From Catenovulum sp. 2E275 (lineage in GTDB: Bacteria > Pseudomonadota > Gammaproteobacteria > Enterobacterales > Alteromonadaceae), in the NCBI RefSeq assembly GCF_025515275.1, contig NZ_JAOPFU010000032.1, forward strand, positions 1 through 51,896: a stretch of 51,896 bases of DNA. The letters run 5' to 3'. The position numbers and the translations under genes were made by a program. Shown here in pieces: positions 16,643 through 24,685 of this stretch. Each line of letters starts with the position of its first letter. Position 1 is the first letter of the stretch. Below the pieces are notes generated by a model. It saw only the letters and a program-made list of their open reading frames with translations, was not told where the DNA came from and searched no databases.

Positions 16643-17158
16643 TTAAGCTAATGCCAGTTTAATGCTGCCAGTTTCACGGTATAAACGGTAAATTGTTGTT
16701 AAATTCATCACAATCACCGCCGACTCCAGCATAACGCCACCAATTGAGCCCACAATAATATTATTGGTTAACCACAAGCAAGATCCCGCCAATAAACATA
16801 AGCGCATTTTCACACCGGTTAAACAAAATAAAGCATAAGTACCACAGCAAGCGCCTAAAATCGCAATTAAATCTGTCCACTGAGTTGCCATTAAATAGCC
16901 CATAACTGCAGTCACCGACATAAAACCAAAGGCAACCCATTTAGATTGTATTTTGATTGAAGTAGCCGTACGCGCAGCTGAAAACAAACAGCAAATAGCA
17001 GATGTACTCGCCCCTAATAAAAAGAAATGCAGCGCATGATTTAAATTAAAAAGCAGCATTACCGACTTTAAACGTAAATCATTTTTTTGAAAAAAACTGG
17101 TCAGTGCTAATACCACACTAAACAAACCAACTGCTTGAGCAATCATTAAAGTAGTCAT
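16643..17158 (-). CDS. YgjV-family inner membrane protein
   Basis: The 171-residue protein is almost entirely hydrophobic, with about six membrane helices. It carries the family features of YgjV/Imp-YgjV proteins: an N-terminal AQAVGLFSVVLALTSFFQKNDLRLK segment, HALHFFLLGASTSAICC, and a C-terminal LTTIYRLYRE. The family has no established function; its layout recalls small SWEET/PQ-loop-like transporters, but that is speculation. The gene is monocistronic with its own terminator at 16612-16636, and the 250-bp upstream gap separates it from tRNA-Ser. Confidence 0.8.
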   Translation of the reverse strand: MTTLMIAQAVGLFSVVLALTSFFQKNDLRLKSVMLLFNLNHALHFFLLGASTSAICCLFSAARTATSIKIQSKWVAFGFMSVTAVMGYLMATQWTDLIAILGACCGTYALFCLTGVKMRLCLLAGSCLWLTNNIIVGSIGGVMLESAVIVMNLTTIYRLYRETGSIKLALA

Positions 17159-17411
17159 GAAACAAATACCACAGAATCACAAATAAAATTAAAAAAGTGA
17201 GATAAGCCGGATTAACGAATGTCGATGGCTTATTGATTTAAACACAATGTTTGATGTGGTTAATTATAACACAGGCAAGTAACGAGGTTAATATTTAAGG
17301 TGTTGTTTTTAAAGGGTTTATTTGTTAATTATTTTAAAATAGATCAGTAAAATGAAATAATTTGAAAGCCAGTTGAAAATAAAATGATCAAAGCAGAAAC
17401 GAAGAAGTAAA

Positions 17412-17502
17412 TGGCGGTGAGAGAGGGGTTCGAACCCTCGATACGCTATTAACGTATACACACTTTCCAGGCGTGCGCCTTCAGCCGCTCAGCCATCTCA
17501 CC
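17412..17502 (-). tRNA. tRNA-Ser (anticodon GGA)
   Basis: Read on the reverse strand, the 91-base gene has a 7-bp acceptor stem (GGTGAGA with TCTCACC), discriminator G and encoded CCA. The anticodon loop is CTGGAAA, giving anticodon GGA for UCC/UCU codons. A long variable arm pairs around TATACGTTAATAGCGTA, and the T-loop is GGTTCGAACC. These are class-II tRNA-Ser features. Confidence 0.97.
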
Positions 17503-17526
17503 GGAATAGAATTGTTAAGCGGCCGA

Positions 17527-17555
17527 ATAATAGGTAAATCAAACCCATTTAGCAA
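17527..17555 (-). promoter_or_regulatory. Promoter of tRNA-Ser
   Basis: On the reverse strand, TTGCTA (17555-17550) is followed after exactly 17 bases by TATTAT (17532-17527). A GC-rich discriminator (CGGCCGC) comes next, as is usual for stringently controlled stable-RNA promoters. It lies 25 bases before the tRNA. Confidence 0.75.
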
Positions 17556-17613
17556 GACTAAAAGCAAACAAATTAGCAAAAGACAATTCAACTGCTGTTT
17601 TTTTAAACATAAA

Positions 17614-17637
17614 AAAGGCGCTATAGAAAGCGCCTTT
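17614..17637 (-). terminator. Intrinsic terminator of nadA
   Basis: An 8-bp stem AAAGGCGC/GCGCCTTT with an 8-base loop is followed on the reverse strand by TTTTATGTTT. It lies 35 bases past the nadA stop codon and insulates the tRNA-Ser promoter. Confidence 0.85.
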
Positions 17638-17671
17638 AAAATAGTTTATTTATTTCACTTTGGCTGTAAAG

Positions 17672-18745
17672 TTAAGCATTACCTTTAACTTTCATTTTTA
17701 ACTCAGCGGCAAAGTTAAGCATTCTATCTAATGGAATTAAAGCTTTTTCACGCAGAGCATCATCAACAAAAATTTCATGCTCAGATAAATCATCTGCAAT
17801 TAATGCATTTTCAATTGCAACCAAACCATTCATTGCCATCCACGGACAATGCGCACAGCTTTTACAAGTTGCGCCATTACCGCCAGTTGGCGCTTCAATA
17901 AAGGTTTTTTCTGGCGCTAATTGCTGCATTTTATAAAAAATACCTTTGTCAGTCGCCACGATAAACATCTCGTTTTCCATTTCCTGACTGGCTTTAATTA
18001 GCTGGCTGGTTGAACCAACCGCATCTGCTAACTCAATAACCGACTGGGGTGATTCAGGGTGCACCAACACTGCCGCTTGCGGGTACATGGATTTTAAATC
18101 GTGTAAATGTTTAGCCTTAAATTCATCATGAACAATACAGGCACCATTCCATTTAAGCATTTCTGCGCCGGTTTGCTTTTCAATATAAGCACCTAAATGC
18201 TTATCAGGTCCCCAAATAATTTTGTGACCTTCGCTGTCTAAATGCTCAACAATTTCAAGTGCGATAGAGGAGGTAACGACCCAATCGGCACGCGCTTTTA
18301 CCGCTGCCGATGTATTAGCATAAACCACAACAGTATGATCCGGGTGAGCATCACAAAACTCGGTAAATTCTTTTTCAGGGCAACCGAGATCGAGCGAGCA
18401 AGTTGCTTCTAGCGTTGGCATGTAAACCCGTTTTTCCGGGCTTAAAATTTTAGCGGTTTCACCCATAAACTTAACACCGGCAACAATTAGAGTTTTAGCC
18501 GGGTGGTCACGACCAAAACGTGCCATCTCTAATGAATCAGATACACAGCCGCCAGTTTCTTCAGCTAACGCTTGAATTTCTGGATCAGTGTAATAATGTG
18601 CGACTAAAACCGCATCTTTCTCTTCAAGCAGTTTTTTAATTCGTGCTTTATACTGAGCTTTTTGCTCAGAGGTTAACGGAGCCGGTTTAGCCGGAAAGTT
18701 AAATTCGTACTCAGCATGAGTTTGCAATTGCGCCATTTGTTTCAC
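17672..18745 (-). CDS. nadA: Quinolinate synthase NadA
   Basis: NadA condenses iminoaspartate with dihydroxyacetone phosphate to make quinolinate, the NAD precursor, using a [4Fe-4S] cluster. The 357-residue protein carries the three cluster cysteines in their family settings: [12 protein letters not shown] (near 115-125), NGACIVHDE (near 200) and [16 protein letters not shown] (near 295-305). The substrate motif [19 protein letters not shown] lies near residue 45. The partner L-aspartate oxidase gene nadB is not in the window. A consensus -10 TATAAT lies 32-37 bases upstream of the ATG. Confidence 0.97.
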   Translation of the reverse strand: MKQMAQLQTHAEYEFNFPAKPAPLTSEQKAQYKARIKKLLEEKDAVLVAHYYTDPEIQALAEETGGCVSDSLEMARFGRDHPAKTLIVAGVKFMGETAKILSPEKRVYMPTLEATCSLDLGCPEKEFTEFCDAHPDHTVVVYANTSAAVKARADWVVTSSIALEIVEHLDSEGHKIIWGPDKHLGAYIEKQTGAEMLKWNGACIVHDEFKAKHLHDLKSMYPQAAVLVHPESPQSVIELADAVGSTSQLIKASQEMENEMFIVATDKGIFYKMQQLAPEKTFIEAPTGGNGATCKSCAHCPWMAMNGLVAIENALIADDLSEHEIFVDDALREKALIPLDRMLNFAAELKMKVKGNA

Positions 18746-18776
18746 TATATATCAGTTAAGCAAGTTTGTGGGGCGA

Positions 18777-18782
18777 ATTATA
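18777..18782 (-). promoter_or_regulatory. -10 element of the probable nadA promoter
   Basis: The reverse strand reads TATAAT at 18782-18777. The hexamer 17 bases further upstream (GTACTT) is a poor -35 match, so an activator or an alternative spacing may be involved. Transcription would start near 18770, leaving a leader of about 25 bases. Confidence 0.5.
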
Positions 18783-18848
18783 CGCAATAACCGGCTTTAA
18801 AGTACAGTTTCAAAGCATAGCTTGATAACAAATCTAAATTAAAAAAAT

Positions 18849-19187
18849 TTAATTTAGCGAAAGCTCGTCGGTTTGGGCTGCGCAAATAAAATCGTTTTTA
18901 TGTAATCCTTTAATTTTATGTGTCCACCAGCAAACACTAACTTTTCCCCATTCGGTAGTAATAGCCGGATGATGCGCATTTGCTTCGGCCAGCGTGCCAA
19001 TATGATTGGTAAAGGCTAATGCTTCGACAAAATTTTTAAATTGATAGGTTTTATGCAATTGTTCAATGCCATTCACTGTCACAATCTGCCAGTTATCGAG
19101 TTGATTTAACCATTGCTGTTTTTCGGTCTTGCTGGCTAAAGGCGCATCTTTACGACACGCCTCGCAGCTTTGTTGACTAAGCGACAT
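18849..19187 (-). CDS. phhB: 4a-hydroxytetrahydrobiopterin dehydratase (pterin-4a-carbinolamine dehydratase)
   Basis: The 112-residue enzyme recycles the pterin cofactor produced by phenylalanine hydroxylase. The family motif is present as EANAHHPAITTEWGKVSVCWWTHKIKGLHKNDF, with the double His and the later Trp-Thr-His and Asp that form the active site. The N-terminal CEACRKDAP stretch is common in gammaproteobacterial members. In pseudomonads phhB follows phhA; here no phenylalanine hydroxylase is adjacent, and the preceding gene on that strand is pspC across 284 bases. TyrR, which controls aromatic metabolism in some relatives, is encoded 7 kb away. Confidence 0.93.
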   Translation of the reverse strand: MSLSQQSCEACRKDAPLASKTEKQQWLNQLDNWQIVTVNGIEQLHKTYQFKNFVEALAFTNHIGTLAEANAHHPAITTEWGKVSVCWWTHKIKGLHKNDFICAAQTDELSLN

Positions 19188-19289
19188 AATAAACCTCCAT
19201 AAGCTAATCTGCGATTTGGGTTATTTAACCTCAACTCGGGTTAAGGTGTATTTTAACCAATTGAATTATTTAGCTTTATAACGCTACTC

Positions 19290-19446
19290 TATTTCTAACG
19301 AGAATTTTTTTGCGCGGACAAGGCAAATTCACACGTCAATAGCTAGCCTCGGCTTTAGTTCCGACGTCGCTCTACCTCCCCCATCCATGGGGTCGTATTG
19401 CAAGTGAATTTAACGTAGTCCCCGTGAAAAAAGGCCGTTTGAAATA
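19290..19446. repeat. 157-bp palindromic intergenic element
   Basis: Two imperfect arms of about 43 bases (19290-19332 and 19404-19446) are inverted copies of one another. They share TATTTC(T/A)AACG at the outer ends, a T-rich middle with GGAC/GTCC, and a perfect inner AAATTCAC/GTGAATTT. The 71-base centre contains short palindromes such as CCCCATCCATGGGG and CGACGTCG and no open frame. It looks like a dispersed palindromic repeat (MITE-like or structured RNA), but only one copy is visible here, so dispersal is inference. Confidence 0.6.
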
Positions 19447-19471
19447 TATTCATTAATCCGAGCTGAGGTTA

Positions 19472-19894
19472 TTATAGCTTATTAATTTCACGCTCAACTT
19501 TAAAACGTTCTGAGGTAACATGCTTCTCCATTTGTTGGATACGCTGCTCCAAGGTTTGATAAGCATGAGCAATCGTTTGTAGCGCTTGTTTTGGCGGCTG
19601 CCCTGCCCGCCACGTATTTTCTTTTATGTCGAAATGATAGGTTTCACCACTATAAGTTGAATTAATATCTTGCTGATAAGCGGATGTTTTATCATCCCTT
19701 TCTAAAATTAACCAAGCGGCTAAATACACAAATAAAGTTAATCCACCAGCAAAAAATAATGAGCCAAAAACGATAATCCGTACCACCCAAGTTTCCAGCG
19801 AAAAATGACGGGCAACACCGGCACATACCCCAGCGATACGCGCATTAGCGGTATCGCGCTTTAGCCTTTTATTGGTCTGATTAGAGTTAGTCAT
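19472..19894 (-). CDS. pspC: Phage shock protein C (envelope stress membrane regulator)
   Basis: PspC is an inner-membrane sensor that, with PspB, recruits PspA away from PspF under envelope stress. The product has a basic N-terminus, then the PspC domain (KRDTANARIAGVCAGVARHFSLETWVVRIIVF) leading into a transmembrane helix (about residues 40-62). A C-terminal cytoplasmic tail ends in a leucine/heptad-like helix (TLEQRIQQMEKHV). ATG 19894 (MTNSNQTNKR) is preferred to the upstream in-frame ATG at 19924 because GGAGAG lies seven bases before it. That start overlaps the pspB stop by eight bases, a usual translational coupling. It is last in pspABC. Confidence 0.93.
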   Translation of the reverse strand: MTNSNQTNKRLKRDTANARIAGVCAGVARHFSLETWVVRIIVFGSLFFAGGLTLFVYLAAWLILERDDKTSAYQQDINSTYSGETYHFDIKENTWRAGQPPKQALQTIAHAYQTLEQRIQQMEKHVTSERFKVEREINKL

Positions 19895-20126
19895 GTTTTT
19901 CTCTCCAGCTTGGTGATTCTGCATCCAGAATTTTTTCTAACGATTTGATGCGCTGCGACATTTGTTCAGCTTTGTCGGCAAGCTGCATCATTTGCGACCT
20001 TTCGTCATCGGTTAACCCTTGTTTAACCTGACGTTTGCTGCGGTAGCTTAAAATCAACCAAATCGGCGCAACAAACACCATAAACAAAATGAGCGGGGTA
20101 ATAATGAGTGCAACAATGGCAGTCAT
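19887..20126 (-). CDS. pspB: Phage shock protein B
   Basis: The 79-residue protein has one N-terminal membrane helix (about residues 3-27) followed by RSKRQVKQGLTDDERSQMMQLADKAEQMSQRI and an amphipathic coiled-coil tail ending ESPSWREKHD. These are the invariant features of PspB, the partner of PspC in sensing inner-membrane damage. It starts ten bases after the pspA stop and overlaps pspC by eight bases, so all three form one operon. Confidence 0.95.
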   Translation of the reverse strand: MTAIVALIITPLILFMVFVAPIWLILSYRSKRQVKQGLTDDERSQMMQLADKAEQMSQRIKSLEKILDAESPSWREKHD

Positions 20127-20136
20127 TGTTTATCTC

Positions 20137-20811
20137 CTATTCAGCTTTATTGTTAGTTGCGTTTAATTTTGCTTTCATTCTGGCAATTTCAGCGTCAATT
20201 TCGTCTTGAGCAATTAACTCATCAAACTCATTTTTTAAGTTTTTATGCTGCATATCGTAGCTTTCAACCTGAGATTCCAACTCATCAATTTTTCGCTCAT
20301 AAGCATCAAACTTATTTAATGTATCAACCACTTTATTATTGTCTAACTGACGCTTTACCGATAAACGAGATGAAACCGTATTTTGTTTTAATAATAAAGT
20401 TTGCTGGCGAGCTTTTGCATCAGTTAATTTATTTTGTAACTGAGTGATTTCAGACTGTAACTTATCTAATTGAACATCTAGGTTAGCCAGTTCATTTTTA
20501 ATTGATTGCGCAACTTCGGCTAAACGATTTTTTTCAATTAACGCACCACGTGCTAAATCTTCACGGTTTTTATTTAAAGCCAGTTCAGCTTTTTGCTGCC
20601 AGTCTTGCTCCTGCTCGGCGATTCGCTCCAGTTGACGGGTTAAATCTTTACGCTCGGCTAAGGTTTTAGCTGAGTTTGAGCGCACTTCAACCAAAGTATC
20701 TTCCATTTCCTGAATAATTAATCGCACCATTTTTGCCGGGTCTTCCGCTTTATCTAACAGTGCATTGATATTAGAGTTAATAATGTCGTTAAAACGTGAA
20801 AAAATGCCCAT
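20137..20811 (-). CDS. pspA: Phage shock protein A (membrane-binding effector, PspF inhibitor)
   Basis: PspA is a peripheral membrane ESCRT-III-like protein. It stabilises damaged inner membrane and, in unstressed cells, binds and inhibits PspF. The 224-residue protein is nearly all helical coiled coil, starting MGIFSRFNDIINSNINALLDKAEDPAKM (amphipathic membrane helix plus the conserved EDPxKM motif). It contains LTRQLERIAEQEQDWQQKAELAL near residue 55 and ends with QDEIDAEIARMKAKL. The length matches the family. It is the first gene after a sigma-54 promoter at 20864-20881. Confidence 0.97.
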   Translation of the reverse strand: MGIFSRFNDIINSNINALLDKAEDPAKMVRLIIQEMEDTLVEVRSNSAKTLAERKDLTRQLERIAEQEQDWQQKAELALNKNREDLARGALIEKNRLAEVAQSIKNELANLDVQLDKLQSEITQLQNKLTDAKARQQTLLLKQNTVSSRLSVKRQLDNNKVVDTLNKFDAYERKIDELESQVESYDMQHKNLKNEFDELIAQDEIDAEIARMKAKLNATNNKAE

Positions 20812-20863
20812 AAGTCACCTCATTAAAAATTAAACTTTATCCTATATAACTAATGTCAATAGA

Positions 20864-20881
20864 TAGCGATATTTATGCCAA
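20864..20881 (-). promoter_or_regulatory. Sigma-54 promoter of pspABC
   Basis: The reverse strand reads TTGGCATAAATATCGCTA, which fits the -24/-12 consensus: GG and GC separated by exactly ten bases. It lies about 55 bases before the pspA start, implying a leader near 43 bases. PspF would bind between here and its own gene, which is divergent. The C of the usual TGGCAC is T, and TTGC is TCGC, so strength may be moderate. Confidence 0.8.
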
Positions 20882-20983
20882 ATCTTCAACTTATTGATTT
20901 TAAATATAAAAAATAAAATTCGCTTTTTTAAACGATAACAAACATAATAAATAAAACTATTTATTGGTTTAAAAAATCACTTT

Positions 20984-22027
20984 ATGGCTAATTTAACCAA
21001 ACCAACTCAATTAATCGGACAATCCAGTTATTTTGCAAATATGCTGGAGCAAATTTCTTTATTAGCACCTTTAAATAAACCTGTGCTAGTGATAGGTGAA
21101 AGAGGAACCGGTAAGGAGTTGGTTGCAGAGCGGTTACATTATTTATCCAGCAGATGGCATGCCCCTTTAATTAAATTGAATTGTGCTGCAATTAACGATA
21201 ACTTGCTGGAAAGTGAATTATTTGGTCACGAAATCGGCTCATTTAGCGGAGCGAGTAAAAAGCATATTGGCCGGTTTGCACGGGCTGAAAATGGCAGCTT
21301 ATTTTTAGATGAACTCGCCAATACGTCTAATCTGGTACAAGAAAAATTATTAAGAGTGGTTGAATACGGCGAATACGAAACGGTTGGCGGGCAAAAAACA
21401 CTTAACTCTGATGTACGTTTAATTGCCGCCACTAATGAAGATTTGCCACAATTAGTTGAGCAAAAGCGCTTTAGAGCCGATTTATTAGACCGACTGGCGT
21501 TTGATGTAGTAACCATTCCACCATTAAGATACAGGCAAGAAGATATTTTATTACTCGCCGAACATTTTGCGATTCGCATGGCGACAGAGTTAAACCTTGA
21601 ATATTTTGCCGGATTTACTGATGAAGCCAAAGAAACCTTATTAAGTTATCAATGGCCGGGTAATGTACGTGAGCTAAAAAATGTAATTGAACGCAGTTTG
21701 TATCGCCAAACAGATTTAGCCGAAGCGCTAGATAACGTTATATTTGACCCTTTTGATTCGCCATTTAGACCTGTAAAACCCAGCCAAATCACTGAAAAAT
21801 CAACACCAACTCAAATTAATGATTTAAATTCTTTTAATCAAGCGTACAATTGGCCTATCGACTTTGCTCAATTATCAGCAAAGCATGAAATTGACATGAT
21901 TAAAGCAGCATTAAAACAAAGCAAATTTAACCAAAAGCAAGCTGCTCAGTTATTAAATGTCAGTTATCATCAATTACGTGGTTACTTAAAGAAGTATAAA
22001 TTACTGGACTCGCTTAAGCATGATTAA
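20984..22027 (+). CDS. pspF: Phage shock operon transcriptional activator PspF
   Basis: PspF is the AAA+ enhancer-binding protein for sigma-54 at the psp promoter. The 347-residue protein lacks an N-terminal sensor domain, as is normal for PspF. It has Walker A GERGTGKE (about 38-45), the loop-1 motif as GSFSGA (residues 85-90), Walker B GSLFLDELAN (about 105-114), the arginine finger region FRADLLDRLAFDV and a C-terminal Fis-type helix-turn-helix (KQAAQLLNVSYHQLRGYL). The canonical loop is GAFTGA, so Ala and Thr are both changed to Ser. It is divergent from pspA, and its stop overlaps sapA by eight bases, so it heads the sap operon. Confidence 0.96.
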   Translation: MANLTKPTQLIGQSSYFANMLEQISLLAPLNKPVLVIGERGTGKELVAERLHYLSSRWHAPLIKLNCAAINDNLLESELFGHEIGSFSGASKKHIGRFARAENGSLFLDELANTSNLVQEKLLRVVEYGEYETVGGQKTLNSDVRLIAATNEDLPQLVEQKRFRADLLDRLAFDVVTIPPLRYRQEDILLLAEHFAIRMATELNLEYFAGFTDEAKETLLSYQWPGNVRELKNVIERSLYRQTDLAEALDNVIFDPFDSPFRPVKPSQITEKSTPTQINDLNSFNQAYNWPIDFAQLSAKHEIDMIKAALKQSKFNQKQAAQLLNVSYHQLRGYLKKYKLLDSLKHD

Positions 22028-23654
22028 GCTGGATATAAAACATTGTTGGCTCATTAGCGTTAGTTTATTTTATTTAACAGGGTGTGATTTAGCCGGACTG
22101 GCAAGCAAACCCAAACCCGATCCGCGTTTACAGGATGGTTTAGTGTATTGCTCTGAGGGTAATCCTGAAAACTTTAATCCGCAAACTACAACCTCGTCGA
22201 TTACGCTTGATGCCAGTGCCAGACAAGTTTATGACCGGCTCATCAATTACAACTCAACTACACAAGAATTTGAGCCTGGGCTAGCAACCAGTTGGCAAAC
22301 CAGTGACGATGGCTTAACCGTTGATTTGTTTTTACGCCAAGACGTTGCTTTTCATCACACTAGCTATTTTAAACCAACCCGCAGTTTTAATGCCGATGAT
22401 GTAATTTTTAGCTTTAACCGCTGGCGATTAAAATCACACCCTTTTCATGATGTAGCACCAGATTACCCTTTTGTACAAACTCAGCAGCTTAATTTGCTAA
22501 TTGACGATATAACCGCGCTATCACCCTATCATGTTCAAATTAAATTGGTTCAGCCAAGCAGCTCTTTTATTACTCAATTAACCACTGATTATATGGTGAT
22601 TTTATCTGCTGAGTATGGCCATTACCTTAATTTAGTCGATAAAAAAGAACAAATTGATGTATTACCGGTTGGTACTGGGCCGTTTTATTTTGCTCAATAT
22701 ATTCCTGATGAATATATTCGCTTTAAAGCTCACCCTAATTATTGGGATGGTAAAAGCAAACTGGATCAGCTTATTTTTGATATAACCCCCAAAAGCTCAA
22801 CCCGACTGGCTAAACTGGTTACTGGTGAGTGTGACGTAATTGCTTATCCTATTGCCAGTGAAATGGAAATTTTGCAGGATAAAGCAGGTATAACGCTGCA
22901 AAGCCGCAATGCAGAAAACATTGCATTTTGGGCGTTTAATACCTTAAAGCCGCCGTTTGACAAACCAGAAGTGCGCCGCGCATTAACCAGAGCAATTGAT
23001 TTACAAACCATTTTAAAAACCGTTTATTATGGTATGGCTTTTCCGGCAAAATCGGTGATCCCGCCAAGTTCATGGGGATTTAACCCCAATTTAACCCTCT
23101 ATGATTACAACCCAGAGCTAGCTAAAAAAGAGCTTGAAGCCGCCGGAATAAAAGCAGGATTTGAAATGGAAATTTGGGCACCTCATATCGAGCGTGCTTA
23201 TAATCCTAATTCACTCAAAATGGCTGAATTAATCAAAGCCAATTTAGCGGCTGTCGGGATTAGAGTGAATATTGTAGATTATGAGTGGACAACGTTACGC
23301 AAAAAGCTAGCGGCTAAAGAACATGATTCAGTCTTAATTGGCTGGAGTGCTGATATTCCGGATCCAGATAACTACCTGCGCCCAATTTTAAGTTGTACCT
23401 CGGCTATTTTAGGTAATAACCGTGCTGGCTGGTGTAATCCTGAGTTTGATACCTTATTGATTAAAGCTCAGTTAAGTGAAAACAGAGAAACCCGTAAAGA
23501 CTTATATTTTCAGGCTCAAAGCATTTTAAATCAACAAGTTCCAATTGTTCCAATTGCCCACTCTATGAGTTTTTTAGCCAAACAAGATAACGTGTTTAAA
23601 GTTAACTTTTCAGCATTTTCGGCGATTTCGTTCAGAGAAACGGAGAAACTCTAA
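22020..23654 (+). CDS. sapA: SapA-like ABC transporter substrate-binding lipoprotein
   Basis: The 544-residue protein belongs to the peptide/nickel (SBP_bac_5) binding-protein family and aligns along its length with SapA. It has VYCSEGNPENFNPQ after the leader, TRSFNADDVIFSFNRW, PVGTGPFYF, the LTGECDVIAYP stretch, and GWSADIPDPDNYLRP with the paired SC and WC cysteines near 450-480. SapA is implicated in antimicrobial-peptide tolerance, and some Sap systems move putrescine or other peptides. Unlike E. coli SapA, the leader ends in a lipobox (FYLTGC, Cys22), so this is probably membrane-tethered. The start overlaps pspF by eight bases. Confidence 0.92.
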   Translation: MIKLDIKHCWLISVSLFYLTGCDLAGLASKPKPDPRLQDGLVYCSEGNPENFNPQTTTSSITLDASARQVYDRLINYNSTTQEFEPGLATSWQTSDDGLTVDLFLRQDVAFHHTSYFKPTRSFNADDVIFSFNRWRLKSHPFHDVAPDYPFVQTQQLNLLIDDITALSPYHVQIKLVQPSSSFITQLTTDYMVILSAEYGHYLNLVDKKEQIDVLPVGTGPFYFAQYIPDEYIRFKAHPNYWDGKSKLDQLIFDITPKSSTRLAKLVTGECDVIAYPIASEMEILQDKAGITLQSRNAENIAFWAFNTLKPPFDKPEVRRALTRAIDLQTILKTVYYGMAFPAKSVIPPSSWGFNPNLTLYDYNPELAKKELEAAGIKAGFEMEIWAPHIERAYNPNSLKMAELIKANLAAVGIRVNIVDYEWTTLRKKLAAKEHDSVLIGWSADIPDPDNYLRPILSCTSAILGNNRAGWCNPEFDTLLIKAQLSENRETRKDLYFQAQSILNQQVPIVPIAHSMSFLAKQDNVFKVNFSAFSAISFRETEKL

Positions 23655-24685
23655 TGTTTATTTATTTAATTCGCCGCCTTAACTTGTTAATAACCACTTT
23701 GTTTGTAATCAGCATTATTTCTTTTTCGTTAGGCCATTTGTTTCCGGGCGATCCTGTCATTAATTTTTCAGGACACCCAAGTTTAACCTATTCAGAATAT
23801 CAAACAATTAGTCAGCAACTAGCGCTGGATAAATCGTATTTTGAGCAATATTTGGTTTATTTAACTCGCATTTTTCACGGTGATTTTGGCGTCTCTTTTG
23901 GCTCTCAAAAACCAATAGTGGATGATTTTTTCCGAGTATTGCCAGCTTCCATCGAACTTAGTTTTTATGCTTTAGTGGTTACTTTAGTCATTAGTTTACC
24001 TTTAGGGCTATGGGCCGGAATAAAAAATAATACCTTAATTGACCGCGTTATTTTTTCAATTGCCACGGTATTTAATTCGATTCCAATTTTTTGGGTGGGG
24101 TTACTATTTATTTTAATCTTCACCTTAAATACGGGCTGGTTACCGATGTCTGGCCGTTTAAATTTATTGTATGAAGTGCCAACTATTACCGGCTTTTTAT
24201 TATTGGATATAGGTTTATCTGAGTTACCAAATAAAGGCTATGTGTATCTTGATGCCCTACACCATTTAATTTTACCTACCATAACTTTAGCCGTTTTACC
24301 TGTTACTTTGGTAATTGGTATGATGCGAAGCTCGGTCATTCATGTAATGGGCTTACCTTATATAAAAGCTGCCCAAACTAAAGGATTAAGTAGCTGGCAA
24401 TTGATTAGCCGCCATGTTTTTCGCAATGCACTATTACCTATCATTCCGCAATTTGGCTTGTTATTTAATACCTTGGTAACCAGCACTATGATTACTGAGG
24501 TCATTTTTTCATGGCCGGGCATCGGTCACTGGATTATTGAAGCCATTTATCAGCGCGATTTTCCAGCTATCCAAGCCGCTTTATTTATTGTTGCATCTAT
24601 GATGATCAGTATTAATGTTTTACTTGAAATTGCACACATGCTAGTTAACCCTCTGATGAGAAAAGAATTTAATGCCACAAAGTGA
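23654..24685 (+). CDS. sapB: SapB ABC transporter permease
   Basis: The 343-residue inner-membrane protein is a DppB/OppB-type permease with an N-terminal helix (IRRLNLLITTLFVISIISFSLGHLFPGDP). The conserved EAA-type loop reads YIKAAQTKGLSSWQLISRHVFRNALLP (near 235-262). It makes one half of the transmembrane channel with SapC. Its start shares a base with the sapA stop (TAATG), and its end overlaps sapC by 14 bases, so the five sap genes are translationally coupled. Confidence 0.93.
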   Translation: MFIYLIRRLNLLITTLFVISIISFSLGHLFPGDPVINFSGHPSLTYSEYQTISQQLALDKSYFEQYLVYLTRIFHGDFGVSFGSQKPIVDDFFRVLPASIELSFYALVVTLVISLPLGLWAGIKNNTLIDRVIFSIATVFNSIPIFWVGLLFILIFTLNTGWLPMSGRLNLLYEVPTITGFLLLDIGLSELPNKGYVYLDALHHLILPTITLAVLPVTLVIGMMRSSVIHVMGLPYIKAAQTKGLSSWQLISRHVFRNALLPIIPQFGLLFNTLVTSTMITEVIFSWPGIGHWIIEAIYQRDFPAIQAALFIVASMMISINVLLEIAHMLVNPLMRKEFNATK

